Below, in pieces: positions 7,050-15,235 of a stretch of DNA of 32,079 nucleotides (position 1 is the stretch's first letter; each line of letters opens with the position of its first letter). The notes beneath the pieces were generated by a model. That model made no database searches. It was given only the letters and a program-made list of their open reading frames with translations, and had not been told where the DNA came from. Location of the stretch: positions 1 through 32,079 of the forward strand of contig MEHH01000003.1 in assembly GCA_001940755.1 (NCBI GenBank), given 5' to 3'. Origin of the DNA: Candidatus Heimdallarchaeota archaeon AB_125. GTDB lineage: Archaea; Asgardarchaeota; Heimdallarchaeia; Heimdallarchaeales; Heimdallarchaeaceae. The translations under genes were made by a program, and so were the position numbers.

Positions 7050-8861
7050 ATGCATTACGTTCCAGATACTTCAACAATAATTAATGGTCAGTTTCTGAAA
7101 TATCTAGCTGAAAAGGATGATATTGAATCTATTGTTCTTTCACGTGTTGTTATAGCTGAAATTGAAAATATGGCTAATCAAGCAAAAACAACAGGTATGA
7201 CCGCTTTAGAAGAATTACAACGAATGAGGGATTTCAGCGCAAAACAAGGTGTTAGTATGATTGTCGATGGAAGTCGACCAACTTACAACCAAATTAGAGG
7301 AGCTTCAATAGGTGAGTTAGATGCTCAAATTAGAGAACTTGCAGCAGAGTATGATGCAATTCTAGTTACATCAGATCGTGTAATGGCTGAAATAGGAAAA
7401 GCTGAAGGTTTAGCAGTAGTTTTTATGAAAGAAGAACCAAAAAGTATTGGGAAGATTGTAGAGGATTACTTTGATGAACATACCATGTCTATCCATCTGA
7501 GAGAGGACAATCTACCTTTGGCAAAAAGAGGGCTACCTGGTAATTTTCAATTAGTACCTCTTGATGAAGAGCCTATACTAACTCTTGAAACCTTGGATGA
7601 ATTGGCAAAAGACGTTATTGAAAGAGCATCTAGAGAAAAAGATAGTTTTATAGAATCAGATAAGTTTGGTACAACTGTAATTCAATTGAAAAACACTAGA
7701 ATTGTAATACTTCGACCTCCTTTTAGTGATGCAATGGAAATAACAGCTGTTAGACCTATTGTAAAGCTGACATTAAGGGATTACAAGGTGGATGCAAAAC
7801 TACTTGATAGGATTGAAACCCAAGCCGAAGGTATAATTATAGCCGGTCCTCCTGGAGCTGGAAAGAGTACGTTTGCAACAGCTATGGCAGAATATTATGC
7901 TGATAAAGATAAAATAGTTAAAACATTTGAAAATCCAAGAGATCTTCAAGTTGATAATAGAATAACACAAATGTCTGGTTTTGAAGGAGATATTTCTGCT
8001 TCTGCAGACTTGGTTCTTTTAATGAGGCCTGATTATGTAATCTATGATGAGTTACGCAAAACAAAGGATTTTGAAACATACTCCGACTTAAGATTAGCTG
8101 GCATCGGATTACTTGGAGTTGTTCATGCAACTCAAGCTATAGATGGCATTCAAAGATTTATTAGAAGAGTTGATTTAGGTATTATACCGTCAATTGTAGA
8201 CACAATAATCTTCATCTCAGAAGGGTGGATATCTAAAGTTTATACTCTTGAAATCACTGTTTCATTACCCTCTGGTTTAACTGAAAGAGATTTAAGTCGT
8301 CCAGTAATTAAGGTCAAAGATTTCCATTCAAATAAAGCAGAATATGAGATTTATACTTTCGGAGAACAAATTGTTGTTTCACCACTCAAGAAACTCAGCT
8401 CAAAACATTCTAAAACTGGAAACTCAATCATAGTAAATTCATCTCAAATTCAAAAGGTTCTCAAGAAATATTCAGTTTATGATTTTACTCACGAATTCGA
8501 ACCACCCAATTCCCTTACTTTGTTTGTTTCCAACAAAGATAAACCTAGAGTAATTGGAAAAGAAGGTCGAAATATAGATGAGATAGAAGGGAAATTAGGA
8601 TTATCTATAACAGTAAAATCGTTTGGTGAACAAGAAGAAATGGAATTTATCATAGATATGTATCCTTCTAAGGGTAAACTTAATCTTGTATTTCCTAGTG
8701 TTTGTATTGGTAAAGATGTAATTGTAGCAGTAAATGGGTCCCCATTGACTCAATTAACAGTTGGTAAAACCGGAGAAATAAGTGTTGCAAAAAACACTGA
8801 AATAGGTAAATTACTCATGGAAGCTCACCACAAAGGTGATACTATTTCAGCAATGTTGTAA
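7050..8861 (+). CDS. pina: PINA-type PIN domain / VirB11-like ATPase / KH domain protein
   Basis: Domains in order: a PIN domain (residues 1-130, opening HYVPDTSTIING with Asp6, then VIAEIENMA and the ILVTSD strand); a linker; a VirB11/PilT-type ATPase core with Walker A AGPPGAGKST (about 264-273) and Walker B-like VLLMRPDYVIYDELRK; and a C-terminal KH domain (KPRVIGKEGRNIDEIEGKLG, about 506-525). This is the layout of archaeal PINA. The Sulfolobus protein forms a hexamer, drives Holliday junction migration and works with Hjc and Hjm. The 603-residue length is somewhat longer than crenarchaeal versions. A role in RNA processing is also possible because of the KH and PIN domains and the endA neighbour. 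The ATG at 7050 follows the endA stop by 9 bases. Confidence 0.9.
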   Translation: MHYVPDTSTIINGQFLKYLAEKDDIESIVLSRVVIAEIENMANQAKTTGMTALEELQRMRDFSAKQGVSMIVDGSRPTYNQIRGASIGELDAQIRELAAEYDAILVTSDRVMAEIGKAEGLAVVFMKEEPKSIGKIVEDYFDEHTMSIHLREDNLPLAKRGLPGNFQLVPLDEEPILTLETLDELAKDVIERASREKDSFIESDKFGTTVIQLKNTRIVILRPPFSDAMEITAVRPIVKLTLRDYKVDAKLLDRIETQAEGIIIAGPPGAGKSTFATAMAEYYADKDKIVKTFENPRDLQVDNRITQMSGFEGDISASADLVLLMRPDYVIYDELRKTKDFETYSDLRLAGIGLLGVVHATQAIDGIQRFIRRVDLGIIPSIVDTIIFISEGWISKVYTLEITVSLPSGLTERDLSRPVIKVKDFHSNKAEYEIYTFGEQIVVSPLKKLSSKHSKTGNSIIVNSSQIQKVLKKYSVYDFTHEFEPPNSLTLFVSNKDKPRVIGKEGRNIDEIEGKLGLSITVKSFGEQEEMEFIIDMYPSKGKLNLVFPSVCIGKDVIVAVNGSPLTQLTVGKTGEISVAKNTEIGKLLMEAHHKGDTISAML

Positions 8862-8865
8862 TTCA

Positions 8866-9579
8866 TCAACTCTTTTTTATCAACTTTGCACTATTTTTTT
8901 GACCAATAATGATTTTATCTGCATCAGAGGGAAACAAACCGTTTTCTACAATTCCTGCAATATTATTCAACTTCATTTCCATGTCGAAAGGATCATACTT
9001 TTGTCTAAAGGTTATGTCACCAATAATATTTCCATTATCAGTTATGACGGGTCCTTTCTTTCCAGAACCATAACGCAATTGAAGTTCTCCTCCTAGATTA
9101 AATATTGGCTGAAGCACGGTTATAATTGCCTGTTTTATGATTTCCACAGGAACAGGATAACTTAGAAGATCTCTTGGATATTTTGAACTATCTGCAATTA
9201 CTAAGAATTCTTCAGAAGCTCTAGCCATGATTTTTTCAACAGTTAAAGCGCCTCCTCCTCCCTTAATCAACACATAATCTCTAGTAATTATATCGGCTCC
9301 ATCCACATAGATATTTATCTCAGGATATTCAAGCAGAGTTGAAACAGGCAATCCAGCTTTTACAAGCTCAAGATGTGTTTCTGAAGAAGAGGGGATAGTG
9401 ATTATTTCTAATTCATCTTTGTCAACTAGTTCCCCTAATTGTTGAACAAAATGCTTTACAGTTGAACCGGTTCCTACACCCACAACAAATCCATCAAAAA
9501 TGAACTCTTTTGCTGCTTTTTGAGCAGCAAGAAATTTACTTTTTTCTTGCTCTGAAACCTTTGAATCTTTAGAATTCAT
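8866..9579 (-). CDS. rpiA: Ribose-5-phosphate isomerase A
   Basis: The 237-residue protein interconverts ribose-5-phosphate and ribulose-5-phosphate, feeding nucleotide synthesis. Motifs are the phosphate loop GVGTGSTVKHFV near residues 36-47, SSSETHLE, YVDGADII (the DGAD motif; the following Glu common in the family is Ile), and KGGGGALTVEKIMA, whose Glu is the expected general base. The protein also has ADSSKYP and the final ITDNGN strand typical of RpiA. Length is normal. The ATG at 9579 is the first sensible start. Its stop is only four bases from the end of the convergent PIN-ATPase gene. The 152-base gap upstream (9580-9731) holds A/T-rich runs that could include a promoter but shows nothing definite. 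Confidence 0.96.
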   Translation of the reverse strand: MNSKDSKVSEQEKSKFLAAQKAAKEFIFDGFVVGVGTGSTVKHFVQQLGELVDKDELEIITIPSSSETHLELVKAGLPVSTLLEYPEINIYVDGADIITRDYVLIKGGGGALTVEKIMARASEEFLVIADSSKYPRDLLSYPVPVEIIKQAIITVLQPIFNLGGELQLRYGSGKKGPVITDNGNIIGDITFRQKYDPFDMEMKLNNIAGIVENGLFPSDADKIIIGQKNSAKLIKKS

Positions 9580-9731
9580 GATTTATTTACCTGTGCTAAT
9601 TGGAGTTGAGAATAATCTAGTTATATGAAATTAAAACTTTTTTACTCTCTTTGATATAAATAAAAATAGGAAGAAATGAAATATTTTCTATTTCCATTCC
9701 TTTTTAGACGAGAATATTACCTTCGCAAATT

Positions 9732-10649
9732 TTATTGCTGTTCACTCATGAACTTCTTCAATCTGTCTAATTCTTTTAACATCTCTTTTCGTAGAGCTGC
9801 TATTGATGTACTTTTAGCAAACAGATCTCCTTCTCCTTCTCCTCCTGCTGGAGGTGCTACTGGAGCAGCTGCTGGAGCAGCTACGCCTGGTGGTTTTGGA
9901 GTTGGGACTGTTGGTGCTGGAATTGAAGGTGAAATACCGGGAGTTCCACCTGTTGGTGGTGTTGGTAAAGATGGAGTTGGAATTGCTGTTGGTGGTGGTG
10001 TCTTACCCACTGTTGGTGGTGGTGGGGGAGCTGCTGTACCGGGTGTTGGTGGTGCTGGAGGTGTTGCGACAGCTTTTCCTTTTTTCCTCTTCTTAACTTT
10101 AGCAGGTTTAGCTGGTTTAGCGACGGGGGCAGTTACTGGAGGAGCTGGAGGTGCAGTTGCTGGGATTGCTGAAGGGACATCAATTTTCTCTTCACCCTTA
10201 ATTTTACTTAAGTAATCTCCCTGCATCTTCTTTAGTTCTTGCTCAAGTTGAGAAACTTCAGCTTCTCTAGATGTCTTCTCAATTTCATCTTCAATTTTCT
10301 TAACATCAGATGCGTATCTTACTGACAGTCTACCAAATATTGATTCACTAATTTCCTTCTTCCTATGAGCGTTAGACAATGCTTGTTGAGCAGCTTCGAA
10401 CTTCGATTTCTCAATTTTTAGAATTGCAATTCGTTCTGAAGGAGGAATATCGGTGGGAGTTGGTAGATCTGAATCCATATCTAAATCTAGGAGAGAAGGA
10501 GAATCTTTCTTTCGATATACTCTAGTTGTTATAAACACTACGAGTGCACTTAGAAATGTGAAGATAATTAAAAGATAAATTAACAGCTTCACTCCTGAAT
10601 CAGTTAAACTTTGTGGAGGTAAATTCTCAAACCAATCTATAAGCGACAT
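9732..10649 (-). CDS. Membrane-anchored coiled-coil protein with long proline-rich region
   Basis: This 305-residue protein starts with a short polar segment and one hydrophobic helix (about residues 20-42, KLLIYLLIIFTFLSALVVF), followed by Arg/Lys, which suggests a single-pass anchor with a cytoplasmic body. Residues 70-155 are a charged coiled coil. Residues 155-275 are dominated by Pro, Ala, Thr, Gly and Val, with runs such as PPAPPTPGTAAPPPPPT and TPKPPGVAAPAAAP. A short amphipathic helix (SIAALRKEMLKELDRLKKF) ends the protein. No family is recognised. Polyproline stretches are typical binding sites for profilin, SH3-like or WW modules, but no partner is in the window. It lies 177 bases downstream of ATPase subunit D. 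ATG at 10649 follows AGGCAAGGAT. Confidence 0.8.
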   Translation of the reverse strand: MSLIDWFENLPPQSLTDSGVKLLIYLLIIFTFLSALVVFITTRVYRKKDSPSLLDLDMDSDLPTPTDIPPSERIAILKIEKSKFEAAQQALSNAHRKKEISESIFGRLSVRYASDVKKIEDEIEKTSREAEVSQLEQELKKMQGDYLSKIKGEEKIDVPSAIPATAPPAPPVTAPVAKPAKPAKVKKRKKGKAVATPPAPPTPGTAAPPPPPTVGKTPPPTAIPTPSLPTPPTGGTPGISPSIPAPTVPTPKPPGVAAPAAAPVAPPAGGEGEGDLFAKSTSIAALRKEMLKELDRLKKFMSEQQ

Positions 10650-10826
10650 ATCCTTGCCTCTGATTTTATTATTGTATAATACCTTAATGTATTTCTCTGT
10701 CTATTAAATTATCAGATTATACTTAATAAACTCTATCAAAGTGTCCAATTAAAAAAGGAAGATATTATCTCGAAAATATTGTCTATTTTGACGAAAAAGT
10801 GCATTCACTTCAAATAAGCGATTTTT

Positions 10827-11474
10827 TCACTGTTTCTTAGCTTCTAAAATTGCTTTTACTCTTTTCAATCTTGAAAATGTTTCTCTCTCTTGTTCTTCAA
10901 GTGTACTAGCTATGAATTTTGCTGTTGTTAGTAATTTTGGTATTAGGATATAATTAAGAGCATTAACCCTTCTTTTTGTTTTATTTATCTCAACTGCTAA
11001 TTTTTCAAGTAAAGTCATCTTCTCTGCAATAATCATCAATGTTCTTAATGATTTGCGAAAATATACTATAGACCTATCTAGTTGTGCGCTGGAGCTGGTT
11101 AATCCATAGAAAACATCTTCTCCTTCTTTTTGAATCTCATTAACTATGAATTTTGGAGATCTAACCCCCATGATGCTTACAGTTTGTGGTGTTATCTCTA
11201 ATACAGCAGGAGCATATTGAGCAAGATCTCTAATCTTATCTGGACCTACGATCATTTCTGCTTTTGCAAGAGATTGATAAGCAATCATTAACTCTTCTTC
11301 TACCTGCTTTCGAGCATCTCTTACTTCATCTTTGATGGCATACAATTCGATAACTAAAGCATCCATCTTCTCTTTGAGAAGATCATGTCCTTTCTGAGCT
11401 AACTTAATTCTTGATCTAGTATTCAAGAGCTCCATTCTAGTAGCACTGATTGTACCAAACTCTGGTGTTGCCAT
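10827..11474 (-). CDS. atpD: A-type ATP synthase subunit D
   Basis: The 215-residue protein is the central rotor shaft of the A1 domain, two long antiparallel helices inside the A3B3 hexamer, with subunit F bound to it. The N-terminal signature ATRMELLNTRSRIKLAQKGHDLLKEK is nearly canonical (broken here as ATRMELLNTRSRIKLA then QKGHDLLK), and the C-terminal helix has KTKRRVNALNYILIPKL and the final EEQERETFSRLKRVK. The ATG at 11474 gives the family's usual MATPEF-like start; an in-frame TTG directly upstream is unlikely. It is monocistronic or starts a transcript into the proline-rich gene, and it is far from H and F (1492-2150), so the operon is scattered. Candidate promoter: CTATTTAACTTA on the minus strand just upstream. 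Confidence 0.95.
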   Translation of the reverse strand: MATPEFGTISATRMELLNTRSRIKLAQKGHDLLKEKMDALVIELYAIKDEVRDARKQVEEELMIAYQSLAKAEMIVGPDKIRDLAQYAPAVLEITPQTVSIMGVRSPKFIVNEIQKEGEDVFYGLTSSSAQLDRSIVYFRKSLRTLMIIAEKMTLLEKLAVEINKTKRRVNALNYILIPKLLTTAKFIASTLEEQERETFSRLKRVKAILEAKKQ

Positions 11475-11524
11475 CAACGAAAAGAAAACCAGTTAAGTTA
11501 AATAGTTTTTGTTTTGGAGAGGAA

Positions 11525-11563
11525 GGTTAGAGGTGGTAGGATAACCAAATTTCACCAAATTTG
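11525..11563. repeat. Two adjacent inverted repeats between atpD and csl4
   Basis: In the 162-bp divergent gap, GGTTA (11525-11529) and TAACC (11542-11546) form one short inverted repeat, and CAAATTT (11546-11552) with AAATTTG (11557-11563) forms a perfect 7-bp pair with a 4-base spacer. They could be a regulator site shared by both genes. A/T-rich intergenic DNA yields such repeats by chance, so function is unproven. Confidence 0.35.
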
Positions 11564-11636
11564 ATAAGTTTGTTAGTAATGGAAAGATATTTTACTCAAT
11601 ATAATTTTCATTATTAAAAGACAGATGTGACATTGA

Positions 11637-12239
11637 ATGACATTAGACATTTTTGATAGAACAAAGGAGGCTGGAGAACTTGTTTTTCCAGGAACCCGCT
11701 TAGCTGTTACAGAGGAATTTATAGGAGGATACGGAACTTATACTGAAGGTAATAATATCTATGCAGCTGTCGCAGGAAAAGTTAGCATCAATATTGAAAA
11801 GCACGAAATATCAGTAATGTCAAAACCAACAGCTGCCGTTATTCCAAAAGAAGGAGACATAGTAATTGGTGGTGTTGTAAATGCATCTCTACAAATGATT
11901 ACTGTTTCTATACATTATGTTAAAAATAAGGAAGTTTATCCAACATATACAATGGTTATACATGTTTCCCAAATTTCAAGGGAATATCTTGATACAGTAG
12001 ATGAAGCCGTGTGTTTGGCAGATATTGTAAGGGCTAAAGTTATAGATGATAAAACAATCCCCTTACAAGGAACTTTAATAGGTTCACAACTAGGGGTTAT
12101 TTTAGCTAGTTGTTCAAGATGTGGATCTCAATTGGAAAAAATTGGGAGAGATAAATTGAAATGCAAAGAATGCGCATATTTTGAGAAAAGAAAAACTACC
12201 ATTGATTATGGAAGTGGAAAATTAGCATTCAAAACATAG
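11637..12239 (+). CDS. csl4: Exosome RNA-binding subunit Csl4
   Basis: This 200-residue protein is the archaeal Csl4 cap subunit, which forms a trimer on the Rrp41-Rrp42 ring and guides RNA into the exosome. Three parts are visible: an N-terminal domain with FPGTRLAVTEEFIGGYGTY and AAVAGKVSI; an S1 domain (about residues 68-145, EGDIVIGGVVNASLQMITVSI, then VIHVSQISREYLDTV); and a C-terminal zinc ribbon with CSRCGSQL and CKECAYF. All four Cys of the ribbon are present. Following genes (DUF2067, RpoL) match the conserved archaeal order. ATG at 11637 follows GTGACATTGA. The stop is TAG, 32 bases before the next start. Confidence 0.95.
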   Translation: MTLDIFDRTKEAGELVFPGTRLAVTEEFIGGYGTYTEGNNIYAAVAGKVSINIEKHEISVMSKPTAAVIPKEGDIVIGGVVNASLQMITVSIHYVKNKEVYPTYTMVIHVSQISREYLDTVDEAVCLADIVRAKVIDDKTIPLQGTLIGSQLGVILASCSRCGSQLEKIGRDKLKCKECAYFEKRKTTIDYGSGKLAFKT

Positions 12240-12271
12240 AAAGGGATTATAGTATTAGATTGGTGATTGGT

Positions 12272-12961
12272 TTGGCAAAAACAACCATGAAAGAAATTTA
12301 TGTTTCTATTGTTAAGAAAGAACTCTTAGAATATTTTCTTGAGTTACTTTCAGATTCATTACGATATGTAGAATTTGTTTTTACTTATCGAAAAGGAAAA
12401 TCCAAGGTTTCTCTTTTTGGAGAAAGAGAAACGATCAATCAATCAGCTCTTATTGTTAAAAGTCTCGCAAAGATGTTTAACCAATCTTCAATCCTTAACA
12501 GTGATGGTTTTTATGTTCATAATTTAAAGCTAATACAACAAATAGGTTCTAAAATAATTTCACTCCAAAGCATAAGTACAGTCTTAAACCACTTAGATGT
12601 CCAGTCCACAGTAAAAGATCAGGATCTAGTTTCAAAAGCAAGTATGCAGGAAGTACAGAAAATTTTGTCCTCAATGCACGATTTAATTCAGGAAACTCCT
12701 TTAGGTGTTAGAACACAGGTAATGAAAAGAATCTTAGCTACAGTTAGCTATTGTACAAATCTTTCTCCCTCGTTTGTTCTTGATAAAGGGTTGGAGCTGG
12801 AATATTTCAAACAACAGAAAAACACTATTTCAATAAACTACAATCCTGAGAAATCTATAAGGGAATTGGTTGAGAAATTATCAAAAGAATCTACACAAAC
12901 AGAATATCTGTCTTCTAGAGATAAAGATGCGGAGTTAGAGAGGGTTTTATTTAGGGAATAA
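12272..12961 (+). CDS. DUF2067-like conserved archaeal protein
   Basis: A protein of about 229 residues with an N-terminal alpha/beta part (KEIYVSIVKKELLEYFLELL, then FVFTYRKGKSKVSLFGERE) that resembles a small RNA-binding-type fold in which a basic strand follows KGKSKVSLFG, followed by a mostly helical C-terminal half. It sits between csl4 and rpoL, the position DUF2067 proteins hold in many archaea, and this context supports the assignment more than any motif does. Biochemical function is unknown; an RNA-related role is a guess from context. The start is uncertain: TTG at 12272 lies 4 nt after GGTGAT, the spacing seen at several other genes here, while ATG at 12287 is the first ATG. No Cys or His metal cluster is seen. 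Confidence 0.65.
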   Translation: MAKTTMKEIYVSIVKKELLEYFLELLSDSLRYVEFVFTYRKGKSKVSLFGERETINQSALIVKSLAKMFNQSSILNSDGFYVHNLKLIQQIGSKIISLQSISTVLNHLDVQSTVKDQDLVSKASMQEVQKILSSMHDLIQETPLGVRTQVMKRILATVSYCTNLSPSFVLDKGLELEYFKQQKNTISINYNPEKSIRELVEKLSKESTQTEYLSSRDKDAELERVLFRE

Positions 12962-12964
12962 AAA

Positions 12965-12991
12965 CAGTCCAGACTGGTAAAATATTTAAAT
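12965..12991 (+). promoter_or_regulatory. Promoter of rpoL
   Basis: AATATTTAAAT at 12981-12991 is a good archaeal TATA box, placing a start site near 13010 and a leader of roughly a dozen bases containing the AGAGG ribosome-binding site before ATG 13024. Just upstream CAGTC (12965-12969) and GACTG (12972-12976) form a short inverted repeat two bases apart. Confidence 0.5.
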
Positions 12992-13023
12992 CAAGTATTA
13001 AAACAAACTTCAGAGGCAATAAA

Positions 13024-13308
13024 ATGCAAATTAACATCTTAAAACAAGAAAAAGGTTATATCAAATTCAATATCAGAGCTACTGATCCTCACACTTTATT
13101 CAATCTCCTCCGTGAAGAACTACTAAAGGACACTGAAGTGGACTTTGCTGGCTATTGGCGTGATGAATCTTTTTATGAATCTGTAGTTTTCCAAGTAAAA
13201 ATGAAGAAGAAAACTGGAGATCCTGTTGTTTCTATAAATTCCGCATTAGAGCGATTAGAGCAACAATCAAAGGAATTTGTTGATTTATGCAAAGCGAAAA
13301 TTGAGTAA
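13024..13308 (+). CDS. rpoL: DNA-directed RNA polymerase subunit L (Rpb11 homologue)
   Basis: This 94-residue protein matches archaeal RpoL, which dimerises with RpoD to form the assembly platform corresponding to bacterial alpha and eukaryotic Rpb3-Rpb11. The characteristic segment DPHTLFNLLREELLKD (family: DHTLLNLLRE.L) is at residues 22-37, followed by the FAGYWRDESFYESVVFQVK strands (family: V..A.Y...HPL...P.F.V) and a long C-terminal helix. The canonical HPL turn is replaced by DESFYES, a modest divergence. ATG at 13024 follows AGAGG with 8 bases between. The RNase III-like gene follows after 11 bases, likely in the same transcript. Confidence 0.93.
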   Translation: MQINILKQEKGYIKFNIRATDPHTLFNLLREELLKDTEVDFAGYWRDESFYESVVFQVKMKKKTGDPVVSINSALERLEQQSKEFVDLCKAKIE

Positions 13309-13319
13309 GTTGAATTCCT

Positions 13320-13739
13320 ATGACCTCATCTTTTGACCCTTCTCAAGGTTGGAATACACTGCTTTTGAATAATAAACTAGCTAGATTTGGTGATTCAATT
13401 GTAAATTTTATCTATAATGCAGCTGTATACAATGTCACTAATGAATTAGAGGGAGTAAAGGTTTGGGACAAATGCCTTGCACAAGCCTGTAGAAATTCTC
13501 CTTTAAGGAAGTTTGTAGGTACAAGAAAGAATGCAGGAGATTTGGGTGATGCCGTTGAGGCATTTGTAGCTTTTTCTTATTTGAAGAATCCTACTTTTAT
13601 TACAGAGATGATCTCTATTTTATCAAAAAGTATTACAATTAACAAGCATCTATTAGAAAAAGATGAAAGGGAATTATGTGCAAAGGCTTTTACAGATTTA
13701 GTAATTGATCTTTGCAATAATCTTGGGTTAAATGAATAA
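13320..13739 (+). CDS. RNase III-like family protein (archaeal, single domain)
   Basis: The 139-residue, all-helical protein has the compact archaeal ribonuclease III-like pattern: KLARFGDSIVNFIYNAA (the position of the RNase III signature ...LGDAVL), then the C-terminal catalytic helix RKNAGDLGDAVEAFVAFSYL (family: D..EALIGA). Asp in FGDS and Asp/Glu in DLGDAVEA are the expected metal ligands. No double-stranded RNA-binding domain is attached. Bacterial Mini-III, of similar size, matures 23S rRNA; the archaeal protein's substrate is not established. It closes the csl4-DUF2067-rpoL cluster, which fits an RNA-processing role. ATG at 13320 and TAA stop; the convergent DUF99 gene ends 6 bases further on. 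Confidence 0.82.
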   Translation: MTSSFDPSQGWNTLLLNNKLARFGDSIVNFIYNAAVYNVTNELEGVKVWDKCLAQACRNSPLRKFVGTRKNAGDLGDAVEAFVAFSYLKNPTFITEMISILSKSITINKHLLEKDERELCAKAFTDLVIDLCNNLGLNE

Positions 13740-13745
13740 TATCTT

Positions 13746-14327
13746 TCACATCATATAATCCTTAAAACTTTGACCAATCATATCTGCAAACCTGAGGCTT
13801 TCAGGAATACAACTAGTATAACATGTGTTTTTTAACAGATTTTTTATCTCATTAGTATCTTTGAAACCTAAATACTGTACATAAATCTTACATGCTCTTC
13901 CGCTTACGTTGATGAATTCAATCTTCTCTAAAGCTGGATTAGACATAAGAATCTCAAAACGTTTCTCCCAATCTGGAAGATGAACAAGAGCTTTCTTTAC
14001 TTCAGCATTGTCTGGAAGCTTATGTAATATCGATATAATTGGAATTGCTGTCTTTTGAAAAATTTCAACCATATTAATAATGTTAAAAGCTGCTATTGTT
14101 GCACTACCTAAAACTATGGCTTTTATTTGGTTTTGGAATTTACTTCTATTTATCATTTCAATTATTTTTTCCGTTGCATCCAAACCATCCACCAGTATTT
14201 TTGTTCTTAAAACACCTTCCACTAAATTATTCCCTCTTACAACAACACCAAAAACAAAGGTTTCAGTGGATTTTTCTCTGCTAAAGGCTGCATCATCTAT
14301 ACCTATGGTCCGGATATTTTTTTTCAC
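13746..14327 (-). CDS. DUF99 family protein (predicted endonuclease dU)
   Basis: This protein of about 193 residues is a clear DUF99/UPF0215 member: IRTIGIDDAAF at the start (family GIDDG.F), VFGVVVRGNNLVEGVL with RTKILVDGLDATEKIIEMI (family T.I.VDG.DATD.I..MI), IKAIVLGSATIAAFNIINM (family LDGITF.GFNVVD), and ESLRFADMIGQ near the end. The fold is RNase H-like, related to endonuclease V, and members are annotated as acting on deoxyuridine-containing DNA. The usual Asp-Gly at the strand LDGI is LGSA here, so one conserved acidic residue of the family is missing; activity may be altered. GTG at 14327 is preferred; a TTG lies two codons upstream. Stop codon is TGA. Confidence 0.85.
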   Translation of the reverse strand: MKKNIRTIGIDDAAFSREKSTETFVFGVVVRGNNLVEGVLRTKILVDGLDATEKIIEMINRSKFQNQIKAIVLGSATIAAFNIINMVEIFQKTAIPIISILHKLPDNAEVKKALVHLPDWEKRFEILMSNPALEKIEFINVSGRACKIYVQYLGFKDTNEIKNLLKNTCYTSCIPESLRFADMIGQSFKDYMM

Positions 14328-14388
14328 AATCAACTATCTACTGATATTTATTTAAGTAGGTTGCGAAATTAGGTGTTAAGAAAGTAAC

Positions 14389-14400
14389 TTTTTAAATAAA
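14389..14400 (+). promoter_or_regulatory. TATA box of the aIF2-alpha/Nop10 transcript
   Basis: TTTTTAAATAAA lies 26-37 bases upstream of ATG 14426, so transcription would start a few bases before the ATG. The TAGGATACTGG between them offers only a weak ribosome-binding site, which fits a short leader. Confidence 0.5.
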
Positions 14401-14425
14401 CAGTATAGATAGGATACTGGTCTAT

Positions 14426-15223
14426 ATGAGTAGAAGAAACCTTCCAGAAACTGGTGATTTAGTAATTGGTACAGTAAAGAGTATATTTGATCACGGAGTT
14501 TATGTTGATTTAGATGAATATGAAGATTTACAAGCATATTGCCATGTTTCTGAAGTTAGTTCCACCTGGGTAAGGAACATTCGTAATGTAATGAGGTTAG
14601 GGAAGAAAGTTGTTGGAAGGGTTATGCGAGTCAAAGAACATCAGATTGATATTAGCGTCAAAAGAGTTTCTGATGGATTAAAAAGAAAGAAAGTTGAAGA
14701 AACTAAAAAATACAAAACAGCTATAACACTTCTAGAAATGGGAGCAAAAAAGAAGAAAATAAGTTTTGAAACAGCTCGAGCTGAAGTGGAAGATCTATGT
14801 ACTGATTATTATGGTAGTCTTCATCACGCTTTTGAAGAATCTTTATTCGGTGGAGAAAGTGTTTTCTCTGAAGCTGGTGTATCTGAAGAGTGGGCTACCA
14901 TTCTAACAGATATAGCAAAGAAGAATTTAACTATCCCCAAAGTAGAGATTTCCAGAGATTTAGAAATCATTTGCTGGGAAGGAAATGGTGTCAATATAAT
15001 TAGGGATGCTCTTAAAAAAGCAAGTAAATCTCGAGATGAAATTGAAGCAGGGGATGAAGAGCTTGATATGAATGTATATGTTAGAGGTGCCCCAATGTAC
15101 AGGTTTGCTATTTCTGCAAGAGATTATGAATTAGCAGAAGAATTGATGTCTAAAGTAATCTCTACAATTGAAGATTCTTTATTAGATTATAATGCTTCAG
15201 TTAAGGTTGTTGAATCAAAATAG
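14426..15223 (+). CDS. eif2a: Translation initiation factor 2 subunit alpha
   Basis: The 265-residue protein is archaeal aIF2-alpha, which with beta and gamma carries initiator Met-tRNA to the small subunit. It has the expected three parts: an S1 domain at residues 8-85 (PETGDLVIGTVKSIFDHGVY then LDEYEDLQAYCHVSEVS and KVVGRVMRVKEHQIDISVKR), a helical middle domain (residues 90-170), and a C-terminal alpha/beta domain (EISRDLEIICWEGNGVNIIRD, broken here after IICW; then VYVRGAPMYRFAISARDYE) that contacts the gamma subunit. Length is normal. It is followed after 12 bases by Nop10, a pairing conserved in archaea. The stop is TAG. Confidence 0.97.
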   Translation: MSRRNLPETGDLVIGTVKSIFDHGVYVDLDEYEDLQAYCHVSEVSSTWVRNIRNVMRLGKKVVGRVMRVKEHQIDISVKRVSDGLKRKKVEETKKYKTAITLLEMGAKKKKISFETARAEVEDLCTDYYGSLHHAFEESLFGGESVFSEAGVSEEWATILTDIAKKNLTIPKVEISRDLEIICWEGNGVNIIRDALKKASKSRDEIEAGDEELDMNVYVRGAPMYRFAISARDYELAEELMSKVISTIEDSLLDYNASVKVVESK

Positions 15224-15235
15224 AGAGAGATTTTA

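Noticed and set aside
9676-10215. A plus-strand Gly/Ala/Val-rich open frame of about 180 residues
   Set aside because: It is the antisense of the proline-rich gene: Pro and Ala codons on one strand read as Gly and Val or Ala on the other. The minus-strand product has an anchor, coiled coil and a ribosome-binding site.
10650-10826. Small gene or RNA in the gap between the proline-rich gene and atpD
   Set aside because: The gap is A/T-rich with short frames and no ribosome-binding site followed by a plausible product; a promoter for the proline-rich gene is the only likely content.
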